A DNA stretch of 64,000 bases from an uncultured Lachnospiraceae bacterium (GCA_910579735.1 CAJTUZ010000015.1:1-64000); one strand, 5' to 3'. Shown: positions 16,955-24,869, numbered from the stretch's first letter. Notes: a model not told the origin generated them from the letters alone. Translations and numbers: made by a program.

Positions 16955-17377
16955 TCAATAAGCCTCCATTCCAAATAATTGATTCAATTTTTCGTTAAAC
17001 TGACTGCAGTATTCATCCATCCGCGTATTGAGGCGGAAGGTAAAGGAACCGTCGCTTTGCTGTTCACGGTATTGTTCCATGTCCATGCTTTCCATCGTTT
17101 CCGCTCTTTCCCCGCTCCGGATATTGGCCGGTACGATCAGAACGATCCCCAATGCAGCCGCAGTCGCCACGATAACCTTCATGCTGTAGGAAAACATCTG
17201 CCGGTTTCTGCCCCGCCGCTTCTTTAATTCGATCCGTTCCATGATCTCACCCTTGAACCCCTTCGGCGGATGGATCATAGCTTCCGACTCGGTCCTGGCG
17301 ATCAGGCGTTCTAACGCTTCATCCGTCAGATAACACGGCCCCACATTGCTTTCTATCTTATTTTCTATGTGATTCAT
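16955..17377 (-). CDS. Probable anti-sigma factor (single-pass membrane protein)
   Basis: The 140-residue protein has a cytoplasmic N-terminal region of about 65 residues (TDEALERLIARTESEAMIHPP), one membrane helix (about 68-85, MKVIVATAAALGIVLIV) and an extracellular tail. This layout and its 4-nt overlap with the sigma gene are standard for ECF anti-sigma factors. I see no HxxxCxxC zinc motif, so it would be of the non-ZAS type. The role is inferred from layout and position. Confidence 0.65.
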   Translation of the reverse strand: MNHIENKIESNVGPCYLTDEALERLIARTESEAMIHPPKGFKGEIMERIELKKRRGRNRQMFSYSMKVIVATAAALGIVLIVPANIRSGERAETMESMDMEQYREQQSDGSFTFRLNTRMDEYCSQFNEKLNQLFGMEAY

Positions 17378-17892
17378 GCGCTGTTCTCCTTCCTGTAGAT
17401 TTTGCGGAGCATGGCTCTTGCCCGATAGATCTGTGTCTGTATCGTTTTGGTCTTCTGACCGTACTTTGCGGCAATCTCTTTTACGTCCATTTCGTCATAA
17501 TAATACGCCTTTGCCACCTCGTCATACGGCGGTTTTAACTGCCTGCAGTTTATCAGCAGCATTTCCTTTGTCTCTTCCTCGAGGCAGATATTCTCCGGGG
17601 TATCCTGCAAAGGAGAGGCGCCCATGTCTCCTTCCAGCCATATATCTTCGGTCGGAATACTGCGTCTGCCGGAATGGGACATATAATCGATACATTTATT
17701 GGTCGCTATCCTGCAAAGCCAGGCTTTCGCATTCTGTCCATCAAAATTCCTCAGATGCTCATATGCGGAAAGAAAGGTTTCCTGCGCCAGATCTTCGGCG
17801 GCGAAGTAGTCGGCGGTCATTTTATAGCAGACGGAAAAAACAAGATTCTGGTAAGAATCAATAAGCGCTGTCAGTTGTTCTTCCTTACGTAT
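17374..17892 (-). CDS. ECF-type RNA polymerase sigma factor with non-ATG start
   Basis: Region 2 (YFAAEDLAQETFLSAYEHL, then AWLCRIATNKCIDYM) and region 4 (VAKAYYYDEMDVKEIAAKYG, then IQTQIYRARAMLRKIYR) are clear. The first in-frame ATG (17820) would remove the start of region 2. The frame continues upstream as QLTALIDSYQNLVFSVCYK, which is genuine sigma sequence, to an ATA codon at 17892-17890. A strong ribosome site (GGGAGG, 8 nt spacing) precedes that ATA. I therefore place the start at ATA (172 residues). Alternatively an ATG at 17927 in the +1 frame was the start and one base has been lost. It heads the envelope operon 13749-17892. Confidence 0.75.
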   Translation of the reverse strand: MRKEEQLTALIDSYQNLVFSVCYKMTADYFAAEDLAQETFLSAYEHLRNFDGQNAKAWLCRIATNKCIDYMSHSGRRSIPTEDIWLEGDMGASPLQDTPENICLEEETKEMLLINCRQLKPPYDEVAKAYYYDEMDVKEIAAKYGQKTKTIQTQIYRARAMLRKIYRKENSA

Positions 17893-18021
17893 ATGCTCCG
17901 CCTCCCTTCTGCTTCCTGCATCTTCATAAATTAAAACGGAAAAGGCTCCTGCATATCTTCAAAAATTTTAAAAAAATATAAAAAAAATTTGGAATGGATC
18001 TTTTGAGCATAATAATACGCT

Positions 18022-18858
18022 TTACTGCCGGAACATCTTCTGGTATTTTCTCGTCTGAAAACGCAGGATTTCTCCGATTCTTCGTATTTCGGCAGGCTCA
18101 TATGCCACATCGTCTTTTCTGTCATTTATTATATCGCGGACCATGTCGATCATATCCTTCGCTGAAATATCAAACTGCAGAAAACTTCCGTATAATTCAT
18201 TGGCAGTATTCAGCTGCTCGTCAAAGGTCTTTGAAAAAGGCCGGGCCTTGATCGAATGATAGCACTCCACCATTCCCTTTTCCAAAGGACAGCTCTCTTT
18301 CGTATCGGAAAACAGGGCGTCTCCCATATCAAAAACAGGGCAGTAACAATATTGATCCTGTGCCGTGTCATATAATAACGTAATATTTTCGGTATCTCTG
18401 CCTGTATTCAGGAAAAAGGCGTCGACCTCCAGCAGTTTTGTCAGATAAACGCCGAAATCCTGCAGTCCGGTCACGTTTTCTACAAGCTCTGCCGTATATA
18501 AAATCCGTTCCCTGACATCCGCGATACGTTCCAGTGTCTGTGCCAGACCAAACCCCGTATACTTTTTAGCCATATGTTCCAGAGAAACGATCTCTTCTTT
18601 CTCTTTCCTAAAGTTCTCCGAACGGCATCCTCTGTAGGTATTTTCCTTATATCCGATCATGACCGGCTCATATACGGCAAACGCTTCTATATTAGAATGC
18701 TGCAGCAGACGGGAGACAAGCGTCTCCGAAAGACTCTCGAAGCCGTTGCGGTCTGCTTTATAAAAATAACCATCCTGCTGCCACTTTAACTGTTTTCCTG
18801 TAGAAGAATGCTCTGCGCCGGTCACAATATACTGTTTGGAAATTTCTATTGTACTCAT
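18022..18858 (-). CDS. HipA/CtkA-like serine/threonine kinase-fold protein, catalytic loop altered
   Basis: 278 residues. The Gly-rich start AEHSSTGKQLKW, the Lys in FYKAD (residue 34) and the C-terminal helical lobe match the compact HipA_C/CtkA kinases of Clostridia. The catalytic loop, usually NxDRHxxN in this family, reads NTGRDTENIT at 151-160: the catalytic Asp is Gly and the His is Asp. The metal-binding motif, usually FDNG, reads FDMGD at 176-180. I infer reduced or lost kinase activity, or a shifted mechanism. It is 13 bp downstream of an HTH protein with which it appears co-transcribed, a layout like HipBA-type toxin-antitoxin pairs. No membrane segment. Confidence 0.7.
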   Translation of the reverse strand: MSTIEISKQYIVTGAEHSSTGKQLKWQQDGYFYKADRNGFESLSETLVSRLLQHSNIEAFAVYEPVMIGYKENTYRGCRSENFRKEKEEIVSLEHMAKKYTGFGLAQTLERIADVRERILYTAELVENVTGLQDFGVYLTKLLEVDAFFLNTGRDTENITLLYDTAQDQYCYCPVFDMGDALFSDTKESCPLEKGMVECYHSIKARPFSKTFDEQLNTANELYGSFLQFDISAKDMIDMVRDIINDRKDDVAYEPAEIRRIGEILRFQTRKYQKMFRQ

Positions 18859-18871
18859 ATGCCCGCTCCTT

Positions 18872-19435
18872 TCATGCCTTAAACTTTCTTATTTTGATCC
18901 ATTGCAGATCGCCGGCCATTCGCCCGCCCGTCCGTTCCACGATCGTAAACGGATCATATTCATCCAGCGAAAGATCCGCAAGGATCTCTTCCATATCTTC
19001 TCTGTCCTGCGGAAAGCAGCGGCTCTTTAAAAATGCCGTAAAATCTTCCCATGTCGGTCTTGCTTTCATACCGAAAGCCCGGTGCAGCAGATGATCCGTC
19101 TCATTGATGACTTCGATCTCTTTGGCTTCTTTATTGACCAGTATCACGCTGCAGCAGTCGTCTTCACACATATATTCCATACGTACCTTATAATCCGCCG
19201 GGTTAATGTGGGTAAAAGCACGATTTAATCTTTCCCACGACTTGACCGTGTTGTAATTCTCCTTTTCTTTTTCATTGCTCTGATTCAGATATCCCGATAA
19301 AACCTGCCTGGAAATGCCGTATTCTTTTGCAAGGGCCGTGACAGTCTCTCCCGCCTTATGCCTGCTTAAGATCATGCTTACCTTTTCGGCGGAAAGAGCG
19401 GGTTTTCTTCCTGCTCCGCGTTCGTTTTTAGCCAT
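18872..19435 (-). CDS. HTH protein with unknown C-terminal domain, partner of the HipA-like kinase
   Basis: 187 residues. The N-terminus (AGRKPALSAEKVSMILSRHK, then ALAKEYGISRQVLSGYLNQ) is a resolvase/Hin-type helix-turn-helix preceded by an AT-hook-like GRKP. Residues about 75-187 form a mixed alpha/beta domain I do not recognise (MCEDDCCSVILVNKEAKEIE, then WEDFTAFLKSRCFPQDREDM). It starts after AAAGGAGCAC and lies first in a two-gene operon. It could be the DNA-binding antitoxin-like partner that also represses the operon. Repeat copy 2 occupies most of its 5' leader. Confidence 0.65.
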   Translation of the reverse strand: MAKNERGAGRKPALSAEKVSMILSRHKAGETVTALAKEYGISRQVLSGYLNQSNEKEKENYNTVKSWERLNRAFTHINPADYKVRMEYMCEDDCCSVILVNKEAKEIEVINETDHLLHRAFGMKARPTWEDFTAFLKSRCFPQDREDMEEILADLSLDEYDPFTIVERTGGRMAGDLQWIKIRKFKA

Positions 19436-19469
19436 TGAAATGTGCTCCTTTCCTTTCTATATGTCTTCG

Positions 19470-19697
19470 GGCGATTGTGAAACTCTGAGGCAGGCGGGCG
19501 GTGAAAAAAGTTTCTGCTTCGAGGCGCGCTTTCGCTCCATTACAGATAATTTACGGAGTAAATTTTCTGTTTAACGCTAACGGTACTAAGAATTTTGAAC
19601 CGCAGGCGGTCCAAAATCCAAGTGCCGGCGTTTTTAGAGGGCCCTTCAGCAGAAATCTTTTTTCACCGCCCGCCTGCCTCAGAGTTTCACAATCGCC
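19470..19697 (-). repeat. Structured leader element, copy 2 (upstream of HTH/kinase operon)
   Basis: A 228-bp element closed by a perfect 41-bp stem (19470-19510 with 19657-19697). Paired inner blocks AACGC/GCGTT and GGTAC/GTGCC surround the central hairpin (TTTTGAACCGC with GCGGTCCAAAA). It carries an additional small hairpin not seen in the other copies at 19543-19569 (TAATTTAC GGA GTAAATTT). The promoter at 19718-19746 reads through it, so it is transcribed as the 5' leader. Flanks CTATATGTCTTC (left) and CTATATATCTCT (right) match at 9 of 12 positions, a possible decayed target duplication. Confidence 0.88.
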
Positions 19698-19717
19698 TAC
19701 TATATATCTCTACTATA

Positions 19718-19746
19718 AGAATAAAACGAATAAGAAAGAGTGTCAA
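19718..19746 (-). promoter_or_regulatory. Sigma-A promoter of the HTH/kinase operon
   Basis: TTGACA (19741-19746) and TATTCT (19718-19723), 17 bp apart on the minus strand. The predicted start point is about 13 nt before repeat copy 2. Confidence 0.72.
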
Positions 19747-19791
19747 TATTTTAATTGATAGACAACTAATGCAAAAATGGAGAACTATGCG

Positions 19792-22017
19792 TTATGATTC
19801 CCGGTTTCCTTTTAGGCTTTCTACCATATCTATTCTTGAGACCTTGCGTCTTAGCAGGCACAATGCCCCAAAATAGCAAAGACAGGTTAAAGCGGCAGTA
19901 TAAAGGAAACTTTGAGGCGCAATATACGCTTTGGGTAAAACGCCGATAAATTCTGCGAAAAAAAGCATGAACCGGTCCGTTGATGCAAACACCGGCCAAA
20001 TGCTGCAAAGAAAGCCTGCCGGCAGCAGAATATGGTTTATGCGCAGCACGATCCGGTCAATCCGGCTGTCTCTATACCCTAGTACTTTCAGCATGGAAAT
20101 GTTGGTCCGGTTTTCAGACACCAGCATATTCATTGCAACATAGATCGAGGCCATACAGATAACTGCGCCCATTCCGATGAGAAAATACAGCATCACATTC
20201 ATCTGGTTTGACATATTCTGAAACTGTTCCTTTACATCCGATTTCTTGATAATCCGGACAATTTGGGAAGCAGGGATATCAAGTGCCGTATCGCTCATAA
20301 CAACGTTGCTGAAGTCTTCACCGATACCTGTGATCTTTGCAGCATTTTCTTTATTGACGAATATTGCATTCTGCATGTCATTATCGATCATTCCGGCAAC
20401 GGTGATCTCCATTTCTTCCAGTGTCAGCGGATTACAAAGTGTGATCTTATCTCCGGTCTTAATATTCTGCATCATTGCCATGAAGCTTGTCACATAATAC
20501 CCATCTTCAAGACTGATGTCATTTCCATTCATATCTTTTAACGTTAAATACGGATTGGAATCCGTTGTTCCGATGATGCGAAACTGCTTCCCTGCCTTAT
20601 TTTCCAGCGTGGACATAATGAGCGATTCACCGCCATATTCTTCCCCTGATATCAGTTCATTCAGCACATACTGATATTCATATGTGCCCATTTCATCAAC
20701 CATTCTCTGCTTCGTATGCTCCATGGTATCCAGAAAACCATATCCTAAAAGCGCTATATAGCTTCCCAGGAAAATACCCAGAAATACAACGAAAGTTCTC
20801 GACGGATTTCCGGCTAATGAACGCAGCGCATACTTAACGCGAAATGATATTCTGCTTTTTACCATAATATTTTTATAATTCTTTTTTCCCTGCTCCGCGT
20901 TGCCGTTTAATAAGAGCGCCGTATCTTTTTTCAACAGCTTATTGACCGAACGCATTGCCGCCAGCAGATACATTGCCGTAGGAACAATGATTCCCGCAAC
21001 AGCGGCTATGGGATTTAGATGACATTCTATCCGCATAGGCTCATAATCCGTCAGACACACTTCTCCAAAAGACTGCGCAAATATCATCGTAAAGAACGCT
21101 GCAAAAATTCCTCCGGACAATCCTGGAATCATGGCAAACCCCGCATAGTGAAGCATCAGTTTATTCTTTTTATACCCGAGCGCCGTTAATGTACCGATCA
21201 GTTTTTGCTCGGATCTTACTTTCCGATCGATCACAATGCTCACGAGAACCACGACCAAGAGCGGCATAACCGCTAAGATCAGATATGACATGACCCGAAA
21301 CATTTCCGCCTGTTTCTTTACCATATCGATCCTCATGTTTTCTTCTGCCGGTATGTACGTGCGCATATAATATTGTTCGTTTATTTTCCTGCGAAATCCG
21401 GCCTGATCGTTCTTATTGTAACGGACGAGATAAAGACAGTTTGCATGCCCCATATCCTCAAACGCATCATCCGTTACATAAGCAAGATAAAAGGTGGTAA
21501 CATTCATATAAGAATCATCTTCATTCTGAAGCATATACAGATAATCCGGTCTCTGGAAAAAACCGGTCACGGTATATGTTTTATTTCCTATCGTAATCCG
21601 TTCCCCCAACGATATTTGGTTGAACACGGCGTAACCTTCCGAAATGATAACCTCATCATTTTTTTCTGCATCTTTCCCCCGGGTTACACAATAAAGATTT
21701 ATTTCGCCTGTCTTTTTAAATACTCTGGCCGTTGTTCCATCTGTTTCTATATTGCAATAATACTGAGGTTCCAGATTTACCGAATATTCTTTTTCCAGTT
21801 CTTCCATTTCCTCCTCCGGGATCGGAAAATATGTTGTAAAATGGGCATCTTCCAGATTCTGAGAAGCAAAAAAGCGATCACCGAATTCCCAGATTGCTTC
21901 GCCGGCAATATTCATCATATAAAATAGAAACAGCGTCATTATAGTCAGTACGGCAGTTGAAATATAAAATGACAGACTGCTTTTAATACTTCGAAAATAC
22001 CTTCTATTTAATTTCAT
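19792..22017 (-). CDS. FtsX/MacB-type ABC transporter permease
   Basis: 741 residues from MKLNRRYFRSIKSSLSFY. An N-terminal helix is followed by a large extracytoplasmic domain (about 45-230). Three helices form the first FtsX domain (about 240-370). A second helix, a second external domain and three C-terminal helices form the second FtsX domain. This 10-helix duplicated layout is typical of Gram-positive type VII exporters that move peptides or lipoproteins or resist antimicrobials. It ends KVSRIDMVESLKGNRES, a usual family terminus. It follows its ATPase by 10 bp and is expected to be under the yybP-ykoY riboswitch. Confidence 0.88.
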   Translation of the reverse strand: MKLNRRYFRSIKSSLSFYISTAVLTIMTLFLFYMMNIAGEAIWEFGDRFFASQNLEDAHFTTYFPIPEEEMEELEKEYSVNLEPQYYCNIETDGTTARVFKKTGEINLYCVTRGKDAEKNDEVIISEGYAVFNQISLGERITIGNKTYTVTGFFQRPDYLYMLQNEDDSYMNVTTFYLAYVTDDAFEDMGHANCLYLVRYNKNDQAGFRRKINEQYYMRTYIPAEENMRIDMVKKQAEMFRVMSYLILAVMPLLVVVLVSIVIDRKVRSEQKLIGTLTALGYKKNKLMLHYAGFAMIPGLSGGIFAAFFTMIFAQSFGEVCLTDYEPMRIECHLNPIAAVAGIIVPTAMYLLAAMRSVNKLLKKDTALLLNGNAEQGKKNYKNIMVKSRISFRVKYALRSLAGNPSRTFVVFLGIFLGSYIALLGYGFLDTMEHTKQRMVDEMGTYEYQYVLNELISGEEYGGESLIMSTLENKAGKQFRIIGTTDSNPYLTLKDMNGNDISLEDGYYVTSFMAMMQNIKTGDKITLCNPLTLEEMEITVAGMIDNDMQNAIFVNKENAAKITGIGEDFSNVVMSDTALDIPASQIVRIIKKSDVKEQFQNMSNQMNVMLYFLIGMGAVICMASIYVAMNMLVSENRTNISMLKVLGYRDSRIDRIVLRINHILLPAGFLCSIWPVFASTDRFMLFFAEFIGVLPKAYIAPQSFLYTAALTCLCYFGALCLLRRKVSRIDMVESLKGNRES

Positions 22018-22027
22018 AGCCGCCCCC

Positions 22028-22726
22028 CTAAAATGCCAGTTCCGAAACAGGTTTCTTTCCGGCATTCATTTCATTTTTCCATGCTTTTCCGTCTTTAATA
22101 TAAATGACTCTGTCCGCCATTTGGGCAATCGCTTCATTATGTGTAATGATCACTGTTGTAGTCCTATATAATTTATTTATCTTTTCTATGAATTCCAGAA
22201 CTGTTTGGGATGACTTTGTATCCAAAGCTCCCGTTAATTCATCGCATAAGAGCAATTTGGGATGTTTGATGATCGCTCTGGCTATTGCGGCACGCTGCTG
22301 CTGCCCGCCGGAAAGCTCTCTGGGAAAGCGATGTCTAAATTCCAGCATTCCCAGCGCCTCCAGTACTTCATCGATATCCAGCGGAGCTTCGGATATATCC
22401 GATACCACCTCTATGTTTTCCGACACAGTCAGATCAGGGATCAGATTATAAAATTGAAAAACAAACCCGACATCTTCCTTTCGATAATCCGTGAGCATAT
22501 TGTTTTTGTACCCCGAAAGGTTCCTGTCCCCTACAATGATCTCACCTTCATCCAGATGATCCAGGCCTCCCAGCATATTGAGCAAAGTGGATTTGCCGGA
22601 GCCGGAAGGTCCTATGATAACACAGATCTCGCCTTTTCCAATTTCCAGATTCATGTGATCCAGTGCGTAAACAAGAGATTCCCTCTCTCCGTATTTTTTA
22701 GTTGCGTTTCTTAAAGAAATAAACAT
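22028..22726 (-). CDS. ABC transporter ATP-binding protein, MacB/LolD type
   Basis: 232 residues. Walker A (GPSGSGKSTLLNML), Q-loop (FVFQFYNLI), signature (LSGGQQQRAAIARA), Walker B (LLLCDELTGALD) and switch His (VIITHN) are all intact. Note the GALD D-loop, common in this subfamily. It energises the FtsX-type permease encoded just downstream. The pair is preceded by a promoter and a structured leader that I identify as a yybP-ykoY riboswitch, which would tie expression to Mn2+. Confidence 0.92.
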   Translation of the reverse strand: MFISLRNATKKYGERESLVYALDHMNLEIGKGEICVIIGPSGSGKSTLLNMLGGLDHLDEGEIIVGDRNLSGYKNNMLTDYRKEDVGFVFQFYNLIPDLTVSENIEVVSDISEAPLDIDEVLEALGMLEFRHRFPRELSGGQQQRAAIARAIIKHPKLLLCDELTGALDTKSSQTVLEFIEKINKLYRTTTVIITHNEAIAQMADRVIYIKDGKAWKNEMNAGKKPVSELAF

Positions 22727-22769
22727 CTTTACCGTCCTCCTGTCTTTTCAAAAAACATATTTTACGCAT

Positions 22770-22940
22770 ATAAAAAACCCAAGTACAGTTTCGAACTATA
22801 CTTGGGTACCTATTTAAAATATATGGACATCATGTATAGTTCAGGCTATACATGAGTCTCGCAATTTAAAACAAGCCAGACCGGAGGGTCAGTATGTTGA
22901 CTTGCTACGATATACGCTTGCTACTCCCTCATGGGATTTT
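22770..22940 (-). ncRNA. yybP-ykoY (manganese) riboswitch with terminator/antiterminator
   Basis: In transcript order: ATGAGGGAGTAGC (conserved GGGAGTA loop); CAAGTCAACATACTGACC and GGTCTGGCTTG forming the second helix; then GCGAGACTCAT, which closes helix P1 and supplies the docking loop (consensus GCAAGAC). Downstream a hairpin (22831-22854) contains GAACTATAC. The following intrinsic terminator (22778-22807, CCCAAGTA/TACTTGGG plus T6) contains the complement GTATAGTTC. The two structures are mutually exclusive, as expected of an expression platform. Family assignment is from remembered consensus. Confidence 0.8.
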
Positions 22941-22950
22941 TATTGTAGAC

Positions 22951-22979
22951 ATATTATCATGAAACAATATCTTTGTCAA
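22951..22979 (-). promoter_or_regulatory. Consensus sigma-A promoter of the riboswitch/ABC operon
   Basis: TTGACA (22974-22979) and TAATAT (22951-22956), spacing 17 bp, just before the riboswitch aptamer. Confidence 0.8.
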
Positions 22980-23018
22980 TTTGATCTTTATATATATTTT
23001 TAAGAAAGCAGATGTCCC

Positions 23019-23375
23019 CTACTTTCTCATCTTCGGGCGGAACACCAGACTCGCCAAATATGCAAAAATGAGCGCCGCACTGCATCCTACGGCTCCGTTT
23101 GTAAAACCGCCTTTAAACAGGCCGATGAATCCATCCTGATCCACGGCATCCTTTACGCCTTTCATCAGGATATTCCCATATCCCATAAGCGGTACGCTTG
23201 CACCCGCTCCCGCATATTCCATAAACGGTTCATACCAGCCTATTGAGCTGATCAAGGCGCCCAGGCAGACAAGCAGTACCATGATCCGCCCCGGCATCAT
23301 CTTGGTCTTTTCCATTAAGATCTGCGCCAGGGCACAGATCAGTCCTCCTACCCAGAAAGCATTTATATAATCCAT
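23019..23375 (-). CDS. spoVAE: Stage V sporulation protein AE (SpoVAEb type)
   Basis: 118 residues from MDYINAFWVGGLICALAQ, with GGAAAGTGAGG about 8 nt upstream; a second ATG lies two codons earlier. The four membrane helices and the motifs ARI-like PGRIMVLL, AGAGASVPLMGYGNILMKG and GLFKGGFTNGAVGCSAAL are those of the short SpoVAE protein. It is part of the inner-membrane channel that moves dipicolinic acid into and out of spores. Normally it follows spoVAD directly; here spoVAD is 4.7 kb away (28115). A TGAATA box at 23465-23470 could belong to a sporulation-sigma promoter, but the -10 match is poor. Confidence 0.85.
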   Translation of the reverse strand: MDYINAFWVGGLICALAQILMEKTKMMPGRIMVLLVCLGALISSIGWYEPFMEYAGAGASVPLMGYGNILMKGVKDAVDQDGFIGLFKGGFTNGAVGCSAALIFAYLASLVFRPKMRK

Positions 23376-23400
23376 TTGCATAACCTCACTTTCCTGTAAA

Positions 23401-23446
23401 AAAATAACAGATATCTCTATCTTTTGATATTGATATCTGTTATTTT
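23401..23446. terminator. Bidirectional-looking terminator between aroK and spoVAE
   Basis: AAATAACAGATATC and GATATCTGTTATTT are exact inverted repeats with a 16-nt loop. On the minus strand the stem is followed by a run of seven T. It would end the aroK transcript before spoVAE. Confidence 0.7.
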
Positions 23447-23467
23447 CTGCAATATTTTGAATGTTAT

Positions 23468-23968
23468 TCATAATTGCTCGGCAATTTCCAGAACGATCTC
23501 ACGCAGCATTTTATTTTCACAGGGCAGTATGATATCTGCATATTTTTCATAAAGAGGCACCCGTTCTTCGTAAAGAGAATGCAGATCCTGTCCGTCCCGC
23601 ATGGCAACGCCGCGCTCATTTAAATCGCCGAGTCTTTCGGCAATCGTGGTAAACGACAGCTGCAGATAGACGACCGTGCCGATCCGCTTCAGGTGCACCA
23701 TCGCCTTTTCCCCGTAAACAGCGCTGCCTCCGGTGGCAATGACTGCGCCGGATGCCGACAAAGACGCGTTAACATCTTCCTCTATCCGCAAAAAAGCATC
23801 CAGCCCTTTTCCTTCAATGATCTCATGAAGCAGCATTCCCTGCTTTTCCTGGATCACAAGATCGGAATCCAGAAAAACAAGGCCGAGTCTTTTGGCCAGC
23901 ACGACGCCGACCGTACTCTTTCCTGCGCCCGGCATACCGATCAGCACAATATTATTCTTATTTTGCAT
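23468..23968 (-). CDS. aroK: Shikimate kinase
   Basis: 166 residues from MQNKNNIVLIG. The P-loop (GMPGAGKST), the DSD shikimate-binding motif (LVFLDSDLVI), the GGSAVY variant of the GGG loop and the lid arginines (ERGVAMR) fit the family. It phosphorylates shikimate at O-3 in aromatic amino acid synthesis. It follows the ridA gene by 10 bp, and a terminator separates it from spoVAE. No other aro gene is in the window. Confidence 0.9.
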   Translation of the reverse strand: MQNKNNIVLIGMPGAGKSTVGVVLAKRLGLVFLDSDLVIQEKQGMLLHEIIEGKGLDAFLRIEEDVNASLSASGAVIATGGSAVYGEKAMVHLKRIGTVVYLQLSFTTIAERLGDLNERGVAMRDGQDLHSLYEERVPLYEKYADIILPCENKMLREIVLEIAEQL

Positions 23969-23978
23969 GTCCTTTTGA

Positions 23979-24356
23979 TCATCCGAGGTAAGCAATGACT
24001 TCTACCTCGCACAATACGTCTTTGGGAAGCTGTTTCACCGCCACACAGCTTCTTGCCGGTTTCTCGCTGAAATACTTCTCATATACCGCATTAAAAGCCG
24101 CAAAATCAGCCATTTCCGCAAGAAAACAGGTTGTTTTTACAACACTCCCGTAATCCGTCCCGGCCGCTTCCAAAATGGCGCCTACATTTTTCATCACCTG
24201 CACGGCCTGCTGCGTAATATCCGCTCCGGTGATCTCCCCTGTCGCGGGATCGATCGGAATCTGTCCGGATGCAAACAGCATTTTATCTGCGATAATTCCC
24301 TGTGAATACGGCCCGATCGCTGCAGGCGCTTTGTCTGTCGCTACTTTTTTCAACAT
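23979..24356 (-). CDS. ridA: RidA/YjgF-type imine/enamine deaminase
   Basis: 125 residues from MLKKVATDKAPAAIGPYSQG. The family signature SVVKTTCFLAEMADFAAFN and the arginine in KPARSCVAVKQLPK needed for the carboxylate of the substrate are present. Members hydrolyse reactive enamine/imine intermediates made by PLP enzymes to 2-keto acids plus ammonia, protecting the cell. A longer start 12 nt upstream (MVQD) is possible but too close to the ribosome site. Probably co-transcribed with aroK. Confidence 0.9.
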   Translation of the reverse strand: MLKKVATDKAPAAIGPYSQGIIADKMLFASGQIPIDPATGEITGADITQQAVQVMKNVGAILEAAGTDYGSVVKTTCFLAEMADFAAFNAVYEKYFSEKPARSCVAVKQLPKDVLCEVEVIAYLG

Positions 24357-24386
24357 ATCTTGTACCATTCCTCTCTAAAACTTGTG

Positions 24387-24614
24387 TTATGTAAACCTGA
24401 CTTTCACATAAAATCCTCTCTCGTTCTCAATCACCGCAAGCACTTCTCCTTCGCGCTCCAACATGCGCTCCCGAAAAGGATAATTGCCGGACATTGCAAG
24501 AGACGGATCGATCGTATAATAATAATTGCTCGGCAGAACGCCTTCCGTTACCGTCACATGGTCGCCCTCCTTTAAAAGTCCCGGACGCTCCATCTTAAAT
24601 TCCATTTCACGCAT
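24387..24614 (-). CDS. Small conserved protein, unknown function
   Basis: 75 residues (core MERPGLLKEGDHVTVTEGVL, then PFRERMLEREGEVLAVIENERG). The alternation of short beta segments suggests a small beta-barrel, but I do not recognise the family. The start could also be the ATG at 24605. It lies 18 bp or so upstream of ridA on the same strand and has a plausible promoter at 24740-24768, so the three genes may form one transcript. Confidence 0.6.
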   Translation of the reverse strand: MREMEFKMERPGLLKEGDHVTVTEGVLPSNYYYTIDPSLAMSGNYPFRERMLEREGEVLAVIENERGFYVKVRFT

Positions 24615-24739
24615 TCCGCTGTCTGTTTCCCCTTCTTAATCTGCTCTGCCATCTTCTGCCGTTTTCATCCGGGACGGCATGAAACATCATTTTTGTTTCC
24701 TGATCCATAATCATAGCTTTTCCCGGTCCCATTATCAAC

Positions 24740-24768
24740 ACTATAACACCTCCGGCTGCAAATGTCTA
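24740..24768 (-). promoter_or_regulatory. Promoter of the small gene/ridA/aroK transcript
   Basis: TAGACA (24763-24768) and TATAGT (24740-24745), spacing 17 bp. It reads away from the yeiH promoter. Confidence 0.55.
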
Positions 24769-24840
24769 TTATTGTAATATCGTTTAGAACAGGTTCCCGT
24801 CCAGATCCGTAAAATCTGCGCGGAAATTTTCGTTTTCCGA

Positions 24841-24869
24841 TAGACAAACCGGCACGCAGCTTTTATAAT
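24841..24869 (+). promoter_or_regulatory. Promoter of yeiH
   Basis: TAGACA (24841-24846) and TATAAT (24864-24869), spacing 17 bp, giving a leader of about 93 nt before yeiH. Confidence 0.65.

Noticed and set aside
19595..19758. Two reading frames with the same start (MNRRRSKIQVPAFLEGPSAE) at 19595 (+) and 34663 (-), and a related one at 59661 (+)
   Set aside because: They are open frames running through the repeat copies. Their similarity reflects the shared DNA core, and they read opposite to the expected transcript; there is no ribosome site or codon pattern of a gene.
24665..24847. 60-residue minus-strand frame in the 24.6-25.0 kb gap
   Set aside because: It covers a promoter region, has no ribosome site and shows no protein-like pattern.
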